Part shown: positions 26,922 to 36,955 of the stretch, piece by piece
Layout of the letters: each line of letters starts with the position of its first letter
How positions within the stretch are numbered: position 1 is the first letter of the stretch
Assembly: GCF_002741075.1 (NCBI RefSeq)
Contig: NZ_CP016634.1
Coordinates: 1,132,501 to 1,196,500, forward strand
Direction of reading: 5' to 3'
DNA from: Pseudomonas putida
GTDB taxonomy: Bacteria > Pseudomonadota > Gammaproteobacteria > Pseudomonadales > Pseudomonadaceae
Length of the DNA stretch: 64,000 nucleotides
Translations under genes and position numbers: made by a program
Notes under the pieces: generated by a model
Told to the model about the DNA's origin: nothing
The model's database searches: none
Seen by the model: only the letters and a program-made list of their open reading frames with translations

Positions 26922-29417
26922 TCAGTTGAGACCGCGCACCTCGATTTCCACCCGGCGGTTGGGTTCCAGGCACTTGATCAGCTGTGCCCGCGGTTGCTGC
27001 AGGTCGCAGTTGACCAGCGGCTTGCGACTGCCTTCGCCCTGGGCTACCACCAGTTCGGCCGGTACGCCCTTGCCGACCAGGTAGGTGCGGATGGTCTGCG
27101 CCCGCTGTTTCGAAACTTGCAGATTGCCTTGGGCGTCACCGAGCTGGTCGGCGTGGCCCGAGATGATGATCTTGCCGATATTGGGGGTGTTCAGCAGTTT
27201 GCTGGCGATGGCGCTCAGCTGGCTCTGGCCTTCGTTGCGCAGGCTCTGGAAGTCGGCGCGGCCGAACGCGAACAGGGTGTCGGATTCCAGCGTGATGGTC
27301 TCGATCGAGCGCAGCGACTGGGCCTGGAGGCTGTCGATGTAGTTGCGTGAACTGGACGTCAGGAAGGCGTTGTCGAGGATGCGCGGCACATCCGGTTCAC
27401 GGATCTGGTCGCTGTAGAAGGTGATCTGGCGACTGGCGTACAGGTAGTCCTGGTTGCCGCCGGCATCACCCGCGGTCGCGGCCATGCTCTTGCCCGTATG
27501 GCGGGCGATGGCCGGGTACCAGTAGTCCGGCAGGCGTGCCTTGAGAAACCCTGGATCGGCCTTCTCGCGTTGGGCAGGTGAGAGCATCACATAGGTGTCC
27601 AGAGCTGCCTTGCCGAAGTTGGCGATCGACTGCGGTCGGTTGTCATGGGGCAACGCCTCGGCCTCGACGCTGTCGACACCGCTCACCGGCTGCAACGTCG
27701 TGGTGTTGCGCTGGTAGACCTTGAGTGTGGTCAGCAGGTAGAGGGTACGGGTGAGGTTGTCCGCCGTGGGCTTGAGCATCACCTGCTGCAGGGTGGCGAA
27801 GTAGCGGGTGCGCAGCAGTGGCTCCACGGCATGGCCTTGGTACAGCCCCAGGCGCAGTCCCAGCGGCACGCCCTGTTGGTGGTGCTGCTGGTAGTAATGG
27901 TCGGTCCAGAAACGCAGGCGGTCGAGGCTGCGCCAGGCGGCGTACTGGCCGCTTGCGCTCCTGTCCTCGGCCTTGGCCTGGGCCAGTTCGCTGGCGAGGG
28001 TGTCGAGGGTGCTGCGGTTGTTGAGGTATGACCAGCCCCACAGGCTGCACAGTACCAGGCCCGCCAGGCTGGCGGCGCCCACCCAGGCGGCCTTGCGCCG
28101 GCGTTCACGTCGGTTGCTGGTGTACAGCGCCACCAGGTGCTGATCGGGAATGATCACCTTGCGGAACAAACTATTGATGAACAGCGGGGCGGTATGGCTG
28201 GCGGTGCCGGTTGTGCCTTGGCCCTGCTCGAGCGCGAAGCGCTCCGCGACATGCTGGCCGTGGCTGCCCCACTGGGCCTCGTCGGCTTCCAGCGCGGCGG
28301 TGAAGTAGAACCCGCGCAGCAGTTCGGCGTTCTGGTAGGGATTGGCGCGCAGCAGGCTATCGACGAATTGCTGCAGGCGCGGCTTGAGCGCGGCCAGCTC
28401 CAGCGGGAAGCGATAGGCGGCGTTGTTCTGCCGGGTGACCAGGATGTCCTGTTGCACCAATTGCTGGTTCGCCACCTGCTGCCAGTAATCGGTCAGCTCA
28501 TCCATGGCCTTGCCGAAGCGCTGGCCCCAGTCGGCCTGCTCATAGCCTTTATGGGAGAAGGTCTTGCCCATCACCTCGCCGCGGGCGGCATCGTCCAACT
28601 GACGATAGAACGGCGTGAAGCCTGGAATCAGGTCGCACTTGGTGAACACCAGGTAGATAGGCAGGCGCACGTCGAGCAGCGCGCAGCTTTCCTGGATGCG
28701 TTCGCGCAGGCGTTTGGCCACCCGCTCGCTGTCTTCGATCGATGTGTTGAGGATGTCGGCGATGCTGACGCTGACGATCAGGCCATTGAGCGGCCTGCGC
28801 TGGCGGTGCTGACGCAGCAGTTGCAGGAAGCCGCGCCACTTGCCGGCTTCTTCCGGGCTGTTCATATAGCGCCCTGCGGTATCCAGCAGCACGGCTTCGG
28901 AACTGAAGAACCAGTCGCAGTTGCGCGTGCCGCCCAGGCCGGCGACCCGAGCGCCTTCACGTTCGGCATAGGGAAAGTTCAGGCCCGATTGCAGGATCAT
29001 GGTGCTCTTGCCCGCGGCAGGCTGGCCGATCACCAGATACCAGGGCAGGGCATACAGGGCATCCTTGGCGCAAGTGCCTCGTGGCGTATTGCCGTGCAGG
29101 CGCTCGATACTCTGCAACAGACGCTCGCGCAGCAGGCTGACCTCCTCACGGTCCGCCGGTGGGGCGTTGAGCACGGCCTGGTCGGCGTCGTCACGCAATA
29201 GCCCTTCGAGGTTGTGGTGCTGGCCGACACCACGGTACAGCAGCAATACATAGCCCGCCGACAGCAGCAGAAACACGCCAATGCCCGCCAGCAAGCTGTG
29301 CAATGAAGCGAAGCCCAGGGCACGGCCAATGGCCCAGAGCAGGAAGATCACCAGGAAGAAGGCGACGCCCAGCAGGTAGGGTTGGTAGCGCAGGCAGTAG
29401 TATTTGATCTTGTTCAT
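26922..29417 (-). CDS. Truncated TssM (IcmF)-like ATPase fused to an OmpA peptidoglycan-binding domain
   Basis: 831 residues. Two N-terminal membrane segments (near 14-36 and 42-60) are followed by a cytoplasmic GTPase-like domain with intact Walker A GQPAAGKST (near 132) and FTKCDLIPGF, the IcmF signature. A third membrane segment lies near 443-460. The periplasmic part is short and ends in an OmpA/MotB domain (about 700-831: LFAFGRADFQSLRNEG, IIISGHADQLGD). It overlaps tagF by 4 bases. The operon's TssL has no OmpA extension, so this protein may anchor the membrane complex to peptidoglycan. It is a paralogue of the full TssM encoded two genes upstream. Confidence 0.88.
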   Translation of the reverse strand: MNKIKYYCLRYQPYLLGVAFFLVIFLLWAIGRALGFASLHSLLAGIGVFLLLSAGYVLLLYRGVGQHHNLEGLLRDDADQAVLNAPPADREEVSLLRERLLQSIERLHGNTPRGTCAKDALYALPWYLVIGQPAAGKSTMILQSGLNFPYAEREGARVAGLGGTRNCDWFFSSEAVLLDTAGRYMNSPEEAGKWRGFLQLLRQHRQRRPLNGLIVSVSIADILNTSIEDSERVAKRLRERIQESCALLDVRLPIYLVFTKCDLIPGFTPFYRQLDDAARGEVMGKTFSHKGYEQADWGQRFGKAMDELTDYWQQVANQQLVQQDILVTRQNNAAYRFPLELAALKPRLQQFVDSLLRANPYQNAELLRGFYFTAALEADEAQWGSHGQHVAERFALEQGQGTTGTASHTAPLFINSLFRKVIIPDQHLVALYTSNRRERRRKAAWVGAASLAGLVLCSLWGWSYLNNRSTLDTLASELAQAKAEDRSASGQYAAWRSLDRLRFWTDHYYQQHHQQGVPLGLRLGLYQGHAVEPLLRTRYFATLQQVMLKPTADNLTRTLYLLTTLKVYQRNTTTLQPVSGVDSVEAEALPHDNRPQSIANFGKAALDTYVMLSPAQREKADPGFLKARLPDYWYPAIARHTGKSMAATAGDAGGNQDYLYASRQITFYSDQIREPDVPRILDNAFLTSSSRNYIDSLQAQSLRSIETITLESDTLFAFGRADFQSLRNEGQSQLSAIASKLLNTPNIGKIIISGHADQLGDAQGNLQVSKQRAQTIRTYLVGKGVPAELVVAQGEGSRKPLVNCDLQQPRAQLIKCLEPNRRVEIEVRGLN

Positions 29418-30322
29418 ACAGGCGTCGCATCCAGCGCATCGACGAACTGGTCGATGATGTGTTCAAGAGGTCGGTCGTAATCGTGTGAGCGGGTTGCAGC
29501 CGCCAAAGGGCTGAGCAGATCCAGATGCTCGCGGCTGTCGGCGCTGGCGCTGAGCAGTCGGTAGGCACTGCCGGCGTGACGTGACGGGAAGCAGTACAGC
29601 CGTGGGTGCATGAAGTCATCGGCCAGCAGGCTCACTGCCGGCACGTCGTGGCGGGTGCTCATGCGTGTCAGCCACGTCAGCCACAGGTCGGCGGTGGGGT
29701 TCTTCAGGCCTCGTTCGGCAGGCAGGGGCAGTTCGATGCCGCCTTCGAAGTCGCCGTGCAGCGATGCCCAGGCCGCTTGCAGCCGTGCCAGCGCGGTGGC
29801 GCTGTCGAACATCGGCCACGAGCCGTGCAGCGCACGCGCCACATCGGCGAAGCTGAAATCATGCAGGAACTTGGCATGCACTCGACGGAACAGGTCCAGG
29901 TCCTGGGCTTGCAATGGGCGCAGTGCCTTGATGCGTTCGAACACGCTTGCGCGGTCGGCGCCTTGCACCGCCTGGTGCAGCAAGGGTTTGATCTGCGCGC
30001 TGAACAGTTCGCCCAGGGTGAACGGGTTGAGCAGCGCTTCACCGTCCTGGCCCTTGAGCAACTGGAAGATCAAGAACGGGTAGCGCCGTTCGCTGGCATC
30101 GCGCGAGCTGAGCAGACCGCCCAGCAGCCAGTTGCCCGTGCGCGCACGGTAACTGAAGAAGCACATCGGCAGCGCGTCGAACAACGCCTGCCAGTCTGCA
30201 CGGTGGCGCATGGCCGCCAGCGAAGACTGCAGCCAGGCGTCGAACTCGCAGACTTCCTCCGCCGCGCCATGCAGGCTGACGAAATCCGCGCTCGACGGTA
30301 GCTTGCCGAAGCAGCCGATCAT
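29414..30322 (-). CDS. tagF: T6SS-associated protein TagF
   Basis: 302 residues. The N-terminal signature IGCFGKLPSSADFV is typical of TagF/DUF2094, and the Trp-rich WLQSSLAAMRHRADWQ follows. In P. aeruginosa TagF represses T6SS by sequestering Fha, independently of the PpkA/PppA phosphorylation switch. None of fha, ppkA or pppA is in this cluster, so its partner here is unclear. The gene overlaps tssM and the TssM/OmpA fusion by 4 bases each. Confidence 0.88.
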   Translation of the reverse strand: MIGCFGKLPSSADFVSLHGAAEEVCEFDAWLQSSLAAMRHRADWQALFDALPMCFFSYRARTGNWLLGGLLSSRDASERRYPFLIFQLLKGQDGEALLNPFTLGELFSAQIKPLLHQAVQGADRASVFERIKALRPLQAQDLDLFRRVHAKFLHDFSFADVARALHGSWPMFDSATALARLQAAWASLHGDFEGGIELPLPAERGLKNPTADLWLTWLTRMSTRHDVPAVSLLADDFMHPRLYCFPSRHAGSAYRLLSASADSREHLDLLSPLAAATRSHDYDRPLEHIIDQFVDALDATPV

Positions 30323-33300
30323 GGTGCGCCCCTGCCGGTTTCATTGAGGGCGCTCAGTGCCTTGACGTCACCCAGGTCGGTCAGCTTGACCCCGCCGAAG
30401 TTGCGTACCACCAGGCTGACCCGGCCATTGGCGGTGTTCCAACTGAACCGCTGCTGGATACCGTCGAGGTCCTCGACCCGGGCGCTTTCGTTCATGCGTA
30501 GCAGGCCCCAGCGACCAGGAAAGTCGAACACGGTCACACGCGCACCACTCAGGGTGATCACGTCCAGCCGCGCGCCCGGCGCATTGCTGGTGCCCGGCCA
30601 GGCGAAGCGGTTCCAGCTGCTGCGGCCGTTGCGGTAATGCTGCTCCTGGCCATCGAGGGTGAACACGATATCGGTGAAGTTGGCTGAGGGCTCAAGCATG
30701 ATCTCGAAGCCGTTGTCGCGGTCCGACAGGCTGGCGATCACCTGGCCCACGGAGCTTGCCTTGTCGATGCTTCTGAGCATGCCAGGATTGACCAGGGCCG
30801 GCGCCTTGCCGTCGCCCAGGCCCAGGCCTTCACCGCCGGAGAGGTTGCCGATTTCGTTTCGCTTGAACGTTGGCAGCAGGCCGCTATCGGGGTCGACGAA
30901 GCGCTGCAGGTCTTTGACCGAGGCCTCGTTGCGACTGCCGGTGGCGATGGGGTAGCGGTGCGCCATGACCTGTTCCCAGGGCTTGGCGATCTGCTGTGCC
31001 CAGGCCTTGGCAATCTGCTGGCCAGCCGGGTCGCGCAAGGTTTCCCAGGCGTACTGGATGGGCAGGCTGAACAGCCCCTGCAGCGAGCGCGACAGCCCGT
31101 CCTGGCTGGTGTCGACGCTGGTTTCCACGTAGTTGCGTACGGTGGTCACTTCGCTCGGTTGGCCTTCCAGGGTTTCGCTGATCAACTGCTTGCTGCTTTT
31201 GCCGACATCCTGGGAGCGCTGGATGTTGTTCATGCGCACCTTGAGCTTGCGCAAGGCTGCCAGGTAGCGGTCCATGATGGTGCTGTCGGCGCCTTCGGCG
31301 TTGTTTTCGGCGAATACCCGCGAGACCGGCTCGAAGCGCTTGGCCAGGCTGCCGTCATCGATCGCCGGCAGGACGGGGGCGGCAGTGGCCGGTAGGGCGT
31401 CCTTGTCGTCGAACAGGCCGCTGACCTTGCTCCAGAAGCCGTCTTGGCGGGCTATGCCTGGGGTCGGGATCTGCTGCTTGACCGGCAGGTCCCACTGGGT
31501 GTTGTCGTTGACCGCCGACAGCAGATTCTTCACGGGCGAGTTCTGCACGTCGCTGAGCAGGCCCAACTGCTGGGTGGCCGAGGGCAGGTCGGCGAAGTGG
31601 CGCACGCCGACGCTGCTGACCATCTTGTACCAGGCCTGGGTGTAGTCGCGCTTGTAGCGGGTCATGAACTCACGCACGAAATTGGCTTTCTGCACGATGG
31701 CGTCGCCGCCTTCGCCGTCCAATACCCAGTCCGATTCGTTACGCAGGTTGCCCGACACCAGCTTGATCAACTCAGGTTTGACGAAGGTTTCCCAGCCTTG
31801 ACGGGTGTAGATCGCGGGGACGCCAGCGGAACCGTACAGCAAGGCGCGGCCCGGCTGCGGAACCAAATCGTTGAGGCTCAGTACCGGGAACTGGCGGCTG
31901 GCGTCGAGTTGCAGGCGCAGGTATTCGCGGTCAACCAGCGAGCTGGAGATCATGAACGACTTGAGGTTCTGCCGGGTTTCGCTGATCAGTTCTTCATTGC
32001 GTGGCAACGATGGCGCCTGACCCTGTTCGAGCAGTTGCACGTACAGCGGGGCGTTTTCTGCGATCACCTCTTCACCTGCCGAGCTGCCTTCACGGGCGGC
32101 GTTGGCCCAGGCCTGGGGCAGGCTGGCGGCGATGAAGGCCGGGTCCGGGTGGACCTGGGGCTCGGTCAGCAGCAGGTACAGCTTGAGGGTGTTATAGGCC
32201 TCGATGATCGACGCCACCTGCTGTTCGTCCAGGCGTCCGAGCATTTCTTCGGACAGCGACAGCCCCCCGGTGGTCGCGGACAGTTCAGCCGCATCGCTGG
32301 CGGTGGCCAGGTCGACCTTGGCCGCATAGGTACCGGCGCGGGTCTTGTTCAGCGCGGCCTGAGCCTTGGCGGCCAGCGCCGGCGCAAGGGCCTTGCCGTT
32401 ACGGCGCTTTGGCGCCGGTGCCGGGGTGAACGCCAGCGCCTGGTTGACACTGCTGGCAAAGGTATTGAAACCACGCATCTGCACTTGCAGGTTGCGGGCG
32501 ATCGGCTCCAGAGCCTGGCTGCGCAGTTGGGCCAGGTAGGCGGTACGGGTGACCTGATGGATCGCCTCGCCCTGGTACAGGCCTGCGCCCAATTTCAGAG
32601 GCACGCCCTGCAGGCGATGGGTCTCCACGGTCGCCATCTGCTGGCGCAGTACCTCCAGGCCCTTGCCCGCAGCCAACAGTTGTTCGCGGTCGCCCGCTTG
32701 CTCGATGCTCGCCAGTTGTGCGCGCAGGCTGTCCAGCCATTGGCGGTTTTGGGTGAACGACAGTGTCTGCCAGGCGACGAACAGCACGCCTGCGGTTGCG
32801 GCCAGGCCCAGCAGCAGCGGGCTGAACGCGGCCTGGCGGCCCAGGCGCGACTGGTACAGGGTCAGATCGCGGTCGGGGAAGATCACCCGGCGGAAGGTAT
32901 CGGTGATGAAGTAGCTGCGGTTGCCTTGTGGCTTGCTCGTGGCCTGGGCGCCTTCGTCGTAGGCGGCCTGCAGGGCGAAGTCCTCGGCGATGGCGTCTTC
33001 GTAGACGTGGCCCAGTTGCTGCTCGGTCTGCAGTGCGCTGGTGAAGTACAGGCCGCGCAGCAGCAATGGGGCATTGCCGCGATGGCCGCGGATGAAGTGC
33101 TCCAGGAACTGCTCGAGCACCCCGCTGAGTTCGGCGAAGTACTGCGGGAAGTTCAGCAGCGTGCTGTCGGCCTCGGCACCAAGGGCGATCATCTGCGCAT
33201 CGACGTGCTGGCGAACATGGCTCTGCAGGTTCTTCAGACGGGTTTCGAGCACCTTGTGCAGGCCATTGTTGCGGATCTCGGCCAGGCCGAAGGTCATGCC

Positions 33301-34128
33301 CAGCGGTTGTTGGCGCTCATGCAGGTCGAGGCCTTCGAACGCCTGGTTGAAGCCCGGCAGTTGGTCGGTCTTGCTCAGCATCAGGTAGACCGGCGGGTTG
33401 GCATCCAGGCATTCGGCGTATTCCTCTACCCGCGCCACCAGTTGGGCGGCCAGGGCATCGCGCTCGTCAGCGTTGGCGGCGAGCAGTTCGGGTAGGCTGA
33501 CCACCAGCACCAGCCCGTTGATCGCAGCCTTGCCGCGCTGTTTGCGCAGCATGCGCAGGAAAGCCGAGAATTCGCTCGCCGACTGGTCGTCGTGCAGGTA
33601 GCGGCCGGCGGTGTCGATCATCACAGCGTCGGGGCTGAAGTACCAATCACAGTGCTGGGTGCCGCTTTCGCTGTCGCTGGCCGTGGCGATGCTGGCCGAC
33701 AGGCCCGAGTGGGTCAGCAGCGAGGTCTTGCCGGCCGCCGACATACCGACGACCAGGTACCACGGCAGGTCGGATAGCGCCGCCTTGCCACCACCGCCGG
33801 CGGAGCGGTCGGTACGCAACATGGCGATGGCGTGCTTGAGGCGCTCGCGCAACACCTGTTGGTCACGAAATTCGCCGGTGGCGTTCCACGAGCGGTCGAC
33901 TTCGATCTGCAGCAGGTTTTCAAGATTGTGCTCGGCGCGGATACGCTGGTATTGGCGCAGGACGATCACCAGCAGGAAACAAGCGCTGATGATAGCCAGC
34001 GCCTCCGGAACGTGATTGCGCAGCCATGGCACCCATGGCGCGAACAGCCAGCAGATCAACAGGCTCGTCAGCCACAGCAGTGGCAGGAGAATCCAGAAAC
34101 TCTTCAACAGACGCAGTATCGTTTTCAT
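30319..34128 (-). CDS. tssM: T6SS membrane-complex protein TssM (IcmF)
   Basis: 1269 residues. Two N-terminal membrane segments (about 11-30 and 41-58) lead to a cytoplasmic domain with Walker A GMSAAGKTS (near 129) and LMLSKTDQLPGF. A third membrane segment (about 435-455) is followed by a large periplasmic domain that includes the IcmF-related and C-terminal beta regions. TssM spans the envelope and links TssL to lipoprotein TssJ. The nucleotide motif is intact, unlike in some TssM proteins. It is 30 bases after tssL and overlaps tagF. Confidence 0.95.
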   Translation of the reverse strand: MKTILRLLKSFWILLPLLWLTSLLICWLFAPWVPWLRNHVPEALAIISACFLLVIVLRQYQRIRAEHNLENLLQIEVDRSWNATGEFRDQQVLRERLKHAIAMLRTDRSAGGGGKAALSDLPWYLVVGMSAAGKTSLLTHSGLSASIATASDSESGTQHCDWYFSPDAVMIDTAGRYLHDDQSASEFSAFLRMLRKQRGKAAINGLVLVVSLPELLAANADERDALAAQLVARVEEYAECLDANPPVYLMLSKTDQLPGFNQAFEGLDLHERQQPLGMTFGLAEIRNNGLHKVLETRLKNLQSHVRQHVDAQMIALGAEADSTLLNFPQYFAELSGVLEQFLEHFIRGHRGNAPLLLRGLYFTSALQTEQQLGHVYEDAIAEDFALQAAYDEGAQATSKPQGNRSYFITDTFRRVIFPDRDLTLYQSRLGRQAAFSPLLLGLAATAGVLFVAWQTLSFTQNRQWLDSLRAQLASIEQAGDREQLLAAGKGLEVLRQQMATVETHRLQGVPLKLGAGLYQGEAIHQVTRTAYLAQLRSQALEPIARNLQVQMRGFNTFASSVNQALAFTPAPAPKRRNGKALAPALAAKAQAALNKTRAGTYAAKVDLATASDAAELSATTGGLSLSEEMLGRLDEQQVASIIEAYNTLKLYLLLTEPQVHPDPAFIAASLPQAWANAAREGSSAGEEVIAENAPLYVQLLEQGQAPSLPRNEELISETRQNLKSFMISSSLVDREYLRLQLDASRQFPVLSLNDLVPQPGRALLYGSAGVPAIYTRQGWETFVKPELIKLVSGNLRNESDWVLDGEGGDAIVQKANFVREFMTRYKRDYTQAWYKMVSSVGVRHFADLPSATQQLGLLSDVQNSPVKNLLSAVNDNTQWDLPVKQQIPTPGIARQDGFWSKVSGLFDDKDALPATAAPVLPAIDDGSLAKRFEPVSRVFAENNAEGADSTIMDRYLAALRKLKVRMNNIQRSQDVGKSSKQLISETLEGQPSEVTTVRNYVETSVDTSQDGLSRSLQGLFSLPIQYAWETLRDPAGQQIAKAWAQQIAKPWEQVMAHRYPIATGSRNEASVKDLQRFVDPDSGLLPTFKRNEIGNLSGGEGLGLGDGKAPALVNPGMLRSIDKASSVGQVIASLSDRDNGFEIMLEPSANFTDIVFTLDGQEQHYRNGRSSWNRFAWPGTSNAPGARLDVITLSGARVTVFDFPGRWGLLRMNESARVEDLDGIQQRFSWNTANGRVSLVVRNFGGVKLTDLGDVKALSALNETGRGAP

Positions 34129-34158
34129 GTCTTCCTGACTCGGTTACCTGATGTGTGC

Positions 34159-34875
34159 TCAGGCACTGAACAGCTGGCGGATTTGTTCGGAAAGGGCGGC
34201 GACGTCCTTGTCCAGCAACCAGTCGAGCGTCAGGTACACCCCGACGCAGACCAGTGCGATCAACGCCAGGTACACCCACAGCGGCACCTCGTGGCGCAGC
34301 ATCTGCGACACCTGGTCCGGCAGGGCCCAGTCCGGCGACAGGGTTTTCGGTGGCTTGCGGTAACGCGAAATGTCCTGGCCCAGCGTGTTGGCCAGGTAGC
34401 GCAGTTGGTCTTTCTGGCCGACGCTGAACTTGCCCTCGAAGCCCAGGGCCAGGCACAGGTGATAGACCTCGAGTACGTCGAGGTTCTGTTTGACGTCGGC
34501 ACGCAGCGCGTCGATTTTCTCGAAGAACCCTTCGCCGGCCAGGTGCACACCGAAGTAGCGGAACTGCAGCGGTTGCAGTTCGAAGTGCCGGCGCAGCTCG
34601 TTGTCGCCCGAGCGCAGCACGCTTTCATCGAGGAATGCGCACAGGGCGTATTGGGTGTCCTTGACCTGTTCGACACTGTAATTGGCGGCGCGCGCTTCAC
34701 GCTCGAGGAGGGTGAAGAAGCGCTCGACGCTGTCCTCGAACGCCTGCACCGACGTGACCTGGCGACCACGGCGCACGATCAGCGCCATGCTGATAAAGTC
34801 CCGGACCAGGTCCTTGAGGGTCGACGTGTCGTGGGCGGCCGCGATGGCGCCCTGCTGCAGTACGGCTTCGGTCAT
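34159..34875 (-). CDS. tssL: T6SS inner-membrane protein TssL (DotU)
   Basis: 238 residues. The cytoplasmic DotU fold is recognisable (YALCAFLDESVL, FFEKIDALRADVKQNLDVLE, YHLCLALGFEGKF), ending in one C-terminal membrane segment (LWVYLALIALVCVGVYLTL). The OmpA domain fused to some TssL proteins is absent; the nearby TssM/OmpA protein may replace it. The start overlaps the tssK stop by 4 bases. Confidence 0.95.
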   Translation of the reverse strand: MTEAVLQQGAIAAAHDTSTLKDLVRDFISMALIVRRGRQVTSVQAFEDSVERFFTLLEREARAANYSVEQVKDTQYALCAFLDESVLRSGDNELRRHFELQPLQFRYFGVHLAGEGFFEKIDALRADVKQNLDVLEVYHLCLALGFEGKFSVGQKDQLRYLANTLGQDISRYRKPPKTLSPDWALPDQVSQMLRHEVPLWVYLALIALVCVGVYLTLDWLLDKDVAALSEQIRQLFSA

Positions 34876-36215
34876 TTGAGCACCGCCATCAGTTCGAGCT
34901 TGAGGTTGGTAAAGGCGCTGGGCGCATAGAAGCAGACGGTCTGGGCGCTAATCATTCGCTCATAGACAGGGCCGTGTGGCTCGATGGCGAAGTACTGGTT
35001 GTCCAGCCGAACCGGAATCGCGTTGGGCAGCCGCGCAGCATGATTGAGGGTGACACCTGGCATGGCACTGTTGACCACCACTTCGATGTCTTCCGGCGAG
35101 CCGACCTTGAAGGCTCTGGGCACCAGCTCCAGCAGGCTGGCGCCGGGCATGTCGGCATGCACCGAAATGTAGAAGTCGGCCTCGGCCAGGCGTGGGTCGT
35201 GCAGTTGGCCCTGCCAGTAGGACGGCTTGGTCTGGGTGAGGTTGATGACGATGCATTGGTTGGGCACGACGTTGTCGAGCATCACCCGGATCATCTCGTC
35301 GAGCTTGACCAGCGAGGCCGCAGGGTCGTGGTGGTCGTACTCGGGGAGGTCGCTGAGTTGGGTGTCCAGGGTAAAGGTCAGCAGGCCGCCGGCCAGATCG
35401 GCGAGGAACAGGTACAGGCGCTCGGGGTGCAGGCGTGGATGAGCCAGCAGGTGGGCCAGTTGCGGGTGGGCGCGGTTGACCGTGTTGAGCAGCCAGAACA
35501 GGGTGACGTCGCTGGAGCCGAACTCGGCGATCTGGTCGGCACGTTCACGGCGCCGCCCCGACAGCGCCTTGCTCTTGGCCTGCAGAGCTCCGAGCAGGCG
35601 TTTGCCGATGCCTGCCAGGGTTTCATGATTGCCCAGGTGCAGGGTCGGGTGGACGAAGTGCGGGTCGAGATTGAAACCGCCCATGCTGTTGCGGGTCAGC
35701 TTGGCCAGTGGGCAATGGCTGTAGCCATCGAGGCTGTCGCCATCGACCAGCAGCACCACATTCAGGCGCAGGCTGGTGATTTCGTTTTCCAGCTCGCCTT
35801 CGTTGAGGTCGGGCAGGGTGTCGAATTGCTTGCGAAAGCGCCGCGCGGCCTTGTGCTCCTGGCCGTCCTCGACATAGTTGAGGCCGAACGGCTCGGGGAG
35901 CTTGAGCGCCGCGTAGACCTTCAGGTCATTGGCCTTGAGCAGGTCCTTGAGGTCGCGGGCTGCCGGCAGCGGGTCGTGCTGCGGCGCGTCGTACAGGCTG
36001 CCGTCGGGGAACACCAGCTTCAGGCGCTTGAGTTGCAGCGAGCCGTTGGCCAGGGCGTCCTCGTCCACCTGCAATGCTTGCACGCCCCAGTGGAAGGGGG
36101 TGACGCGCAGGGTCGCCTCGGCCAACTGGTGCTGGTGGAACTCATCCTGGTACTGGAAGTGCTGGGGCAGCAGGAACATACCTTCCGACCACATCACCCG
36201 GCTCTGCTTGCTCAT
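34872..36215 (-). CDS. tssK: T6SS baseplate protein TssK
   Basis: 447 residues with the diagnostic N-terminus VMWSEGMFLLPQHFQYQDEF and a C-terminal receptor-like domain (FYISVHADMPGASLLELVPR). TssK trimers connect the baseplate to the membrane complex. Full family length. It overlaps tssJ and tssL by 4 bases each, so translation is probably coupled. Confidence 0.95.
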   Translation of the reverse strand: MSKQSRVMWSEGMFLLPQHFQYQDEFHQHQLAEATLRVTPFHWGVQALQVDEDALANGSLQLKRLKLVFPDGSLYDAPQHDPLPAARDLKDLLKANDLKVYAALKLPEPFGLNYVEDGQEHKAARRFRKQFDTLPDLNEGELENEITSLRLNVVLLVDGDSLDGYSHCPLAKLTRNSMGGFNLDPHFVHPTLHLGNHETLAGIGKRLLGALQAKSKALSGRRRERADQIAEFGSSDVTLFWLLNTVNRAHPQLAHLLAHPRLHPERLYLFLADLAGGLLTFTLDTQLSDLPEYDHHDPAASLVKLDEMIRVMLDNVVPNQCIVINLTQTKPSYWQGQLHDPRLAEADFYISVHADMPGASLLELVPRAFKVGSPEDIEVVVNSAMPGVTLNHAARLPNAIPVRLDNQYFAIEPHGPVYERMISAQTVCFYAPSAFTNLKLELMAVLK

Positions 36216-36931
36216 TTGACGCTATCCACTAAAGAGTTGAAGGTTGAATCCATGGCGTTGCGCGCCGACTGGCCTGCGGCATCGCTGGCCTTGTCGATCA
36301 CCGCGTCCTGCACTTTGTCGGTAAAGGTCGGTGGTGCGTCCTTGCGCTGCGCGGCGGCCAGTTGCTCGGCAGTGGGCGGTTTGTTCAGCACATCCACGCC
36401 ACGCATGGCGGTGATCGCGGTGTTGTCCACCAGGATCCGCAGGCCGTCGGAGGAGAACCAGATGCCGTCCTTGCGCAACGAGTTGGCGTCGAAGGCGACC
36501 TTCCAGCGGGCGTCTTGTTCATCGCGGAAGAACGCCGCCACGCCCACGTAACGGGCGCTCTTGGCCAGCGGCCACTGGTCGATCTGGCCCATGCCCGGCA
36601 GCAGGGTGATCTCGCGGGCCTCCACCAGGGTGTTGCCCAAGGCTTTTCCCGGTGCATCCCAAAGGGTGTCGGCATCGGCCGAGGCGAAGCGTTCGAGGTC
36701 GGTCAACTGGTACACGCGCATCACCACCGACAATGGCTTGCCATCGGCACCGGGGTTGAGTTCGTTACCGCCATCGGAGGTCAGGATCACCTTTTCGCTG
36801 TCGGCCAGCATGTCGGCTGCCCAGCTGTCCTCCATGCGCTTGCCGATCCGGTCGGTGACCCCGCAGCCAGCGAGCGTCAGCAGCAGGGCCGCGACGGTCA
36901 GGCGCTTGAGGGCGGTGTGGTTGTGTTGCAT
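36212..36931 (-). CDS. tssJ: T6SS outer-membrane lipoprotein TssJ
   Basis: 239 residues. A lipoprotein signal ends in LTLAGC (Cys23). The beta-sandwich of the TssJ/VasD family follows (VVMRVYQLTDLERFASADAD). The C-terminal ~50 residues (PTAEQLAAAQRKDAPPTFTD onward) are an Ala-rich helical extension beyond the usual domain. TssJ tethers the periplasmic part of TssM to the outer membrane. Confidence 0.93.
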   Translation of the reverse strand: MQHNHTALKRLTVAALLLTLAGCGVTDRIGKRMEDSWAADMLADSEKVILTSDGGNELNPGADGKPLSVVMRVYQLTDLERFASADADTLWDAPGKALGNTLVEAREITLLPGMGQIDQWPLAKSARYVGVAAFFRDEQDARWKVAFDANSLRKDGIWFSSDGLRILVDNTAITAMRGVDVLNKPPTAEQLAAAQRKDAPPTFTDKVQDAVIDKASDAAGQSARNAMDSTFNSLVDSVK

Positions 36932-36955
36932 GACGGCTAAACCTCCGGGGACTCG

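Noticed and set aside
31444..33495. 683-codon plus-strand frame opposite tssM
   Set aside because: TssM on the other strand is unambiguous; the antisense product is low-complexity Gln/Gly/Leu sequence.
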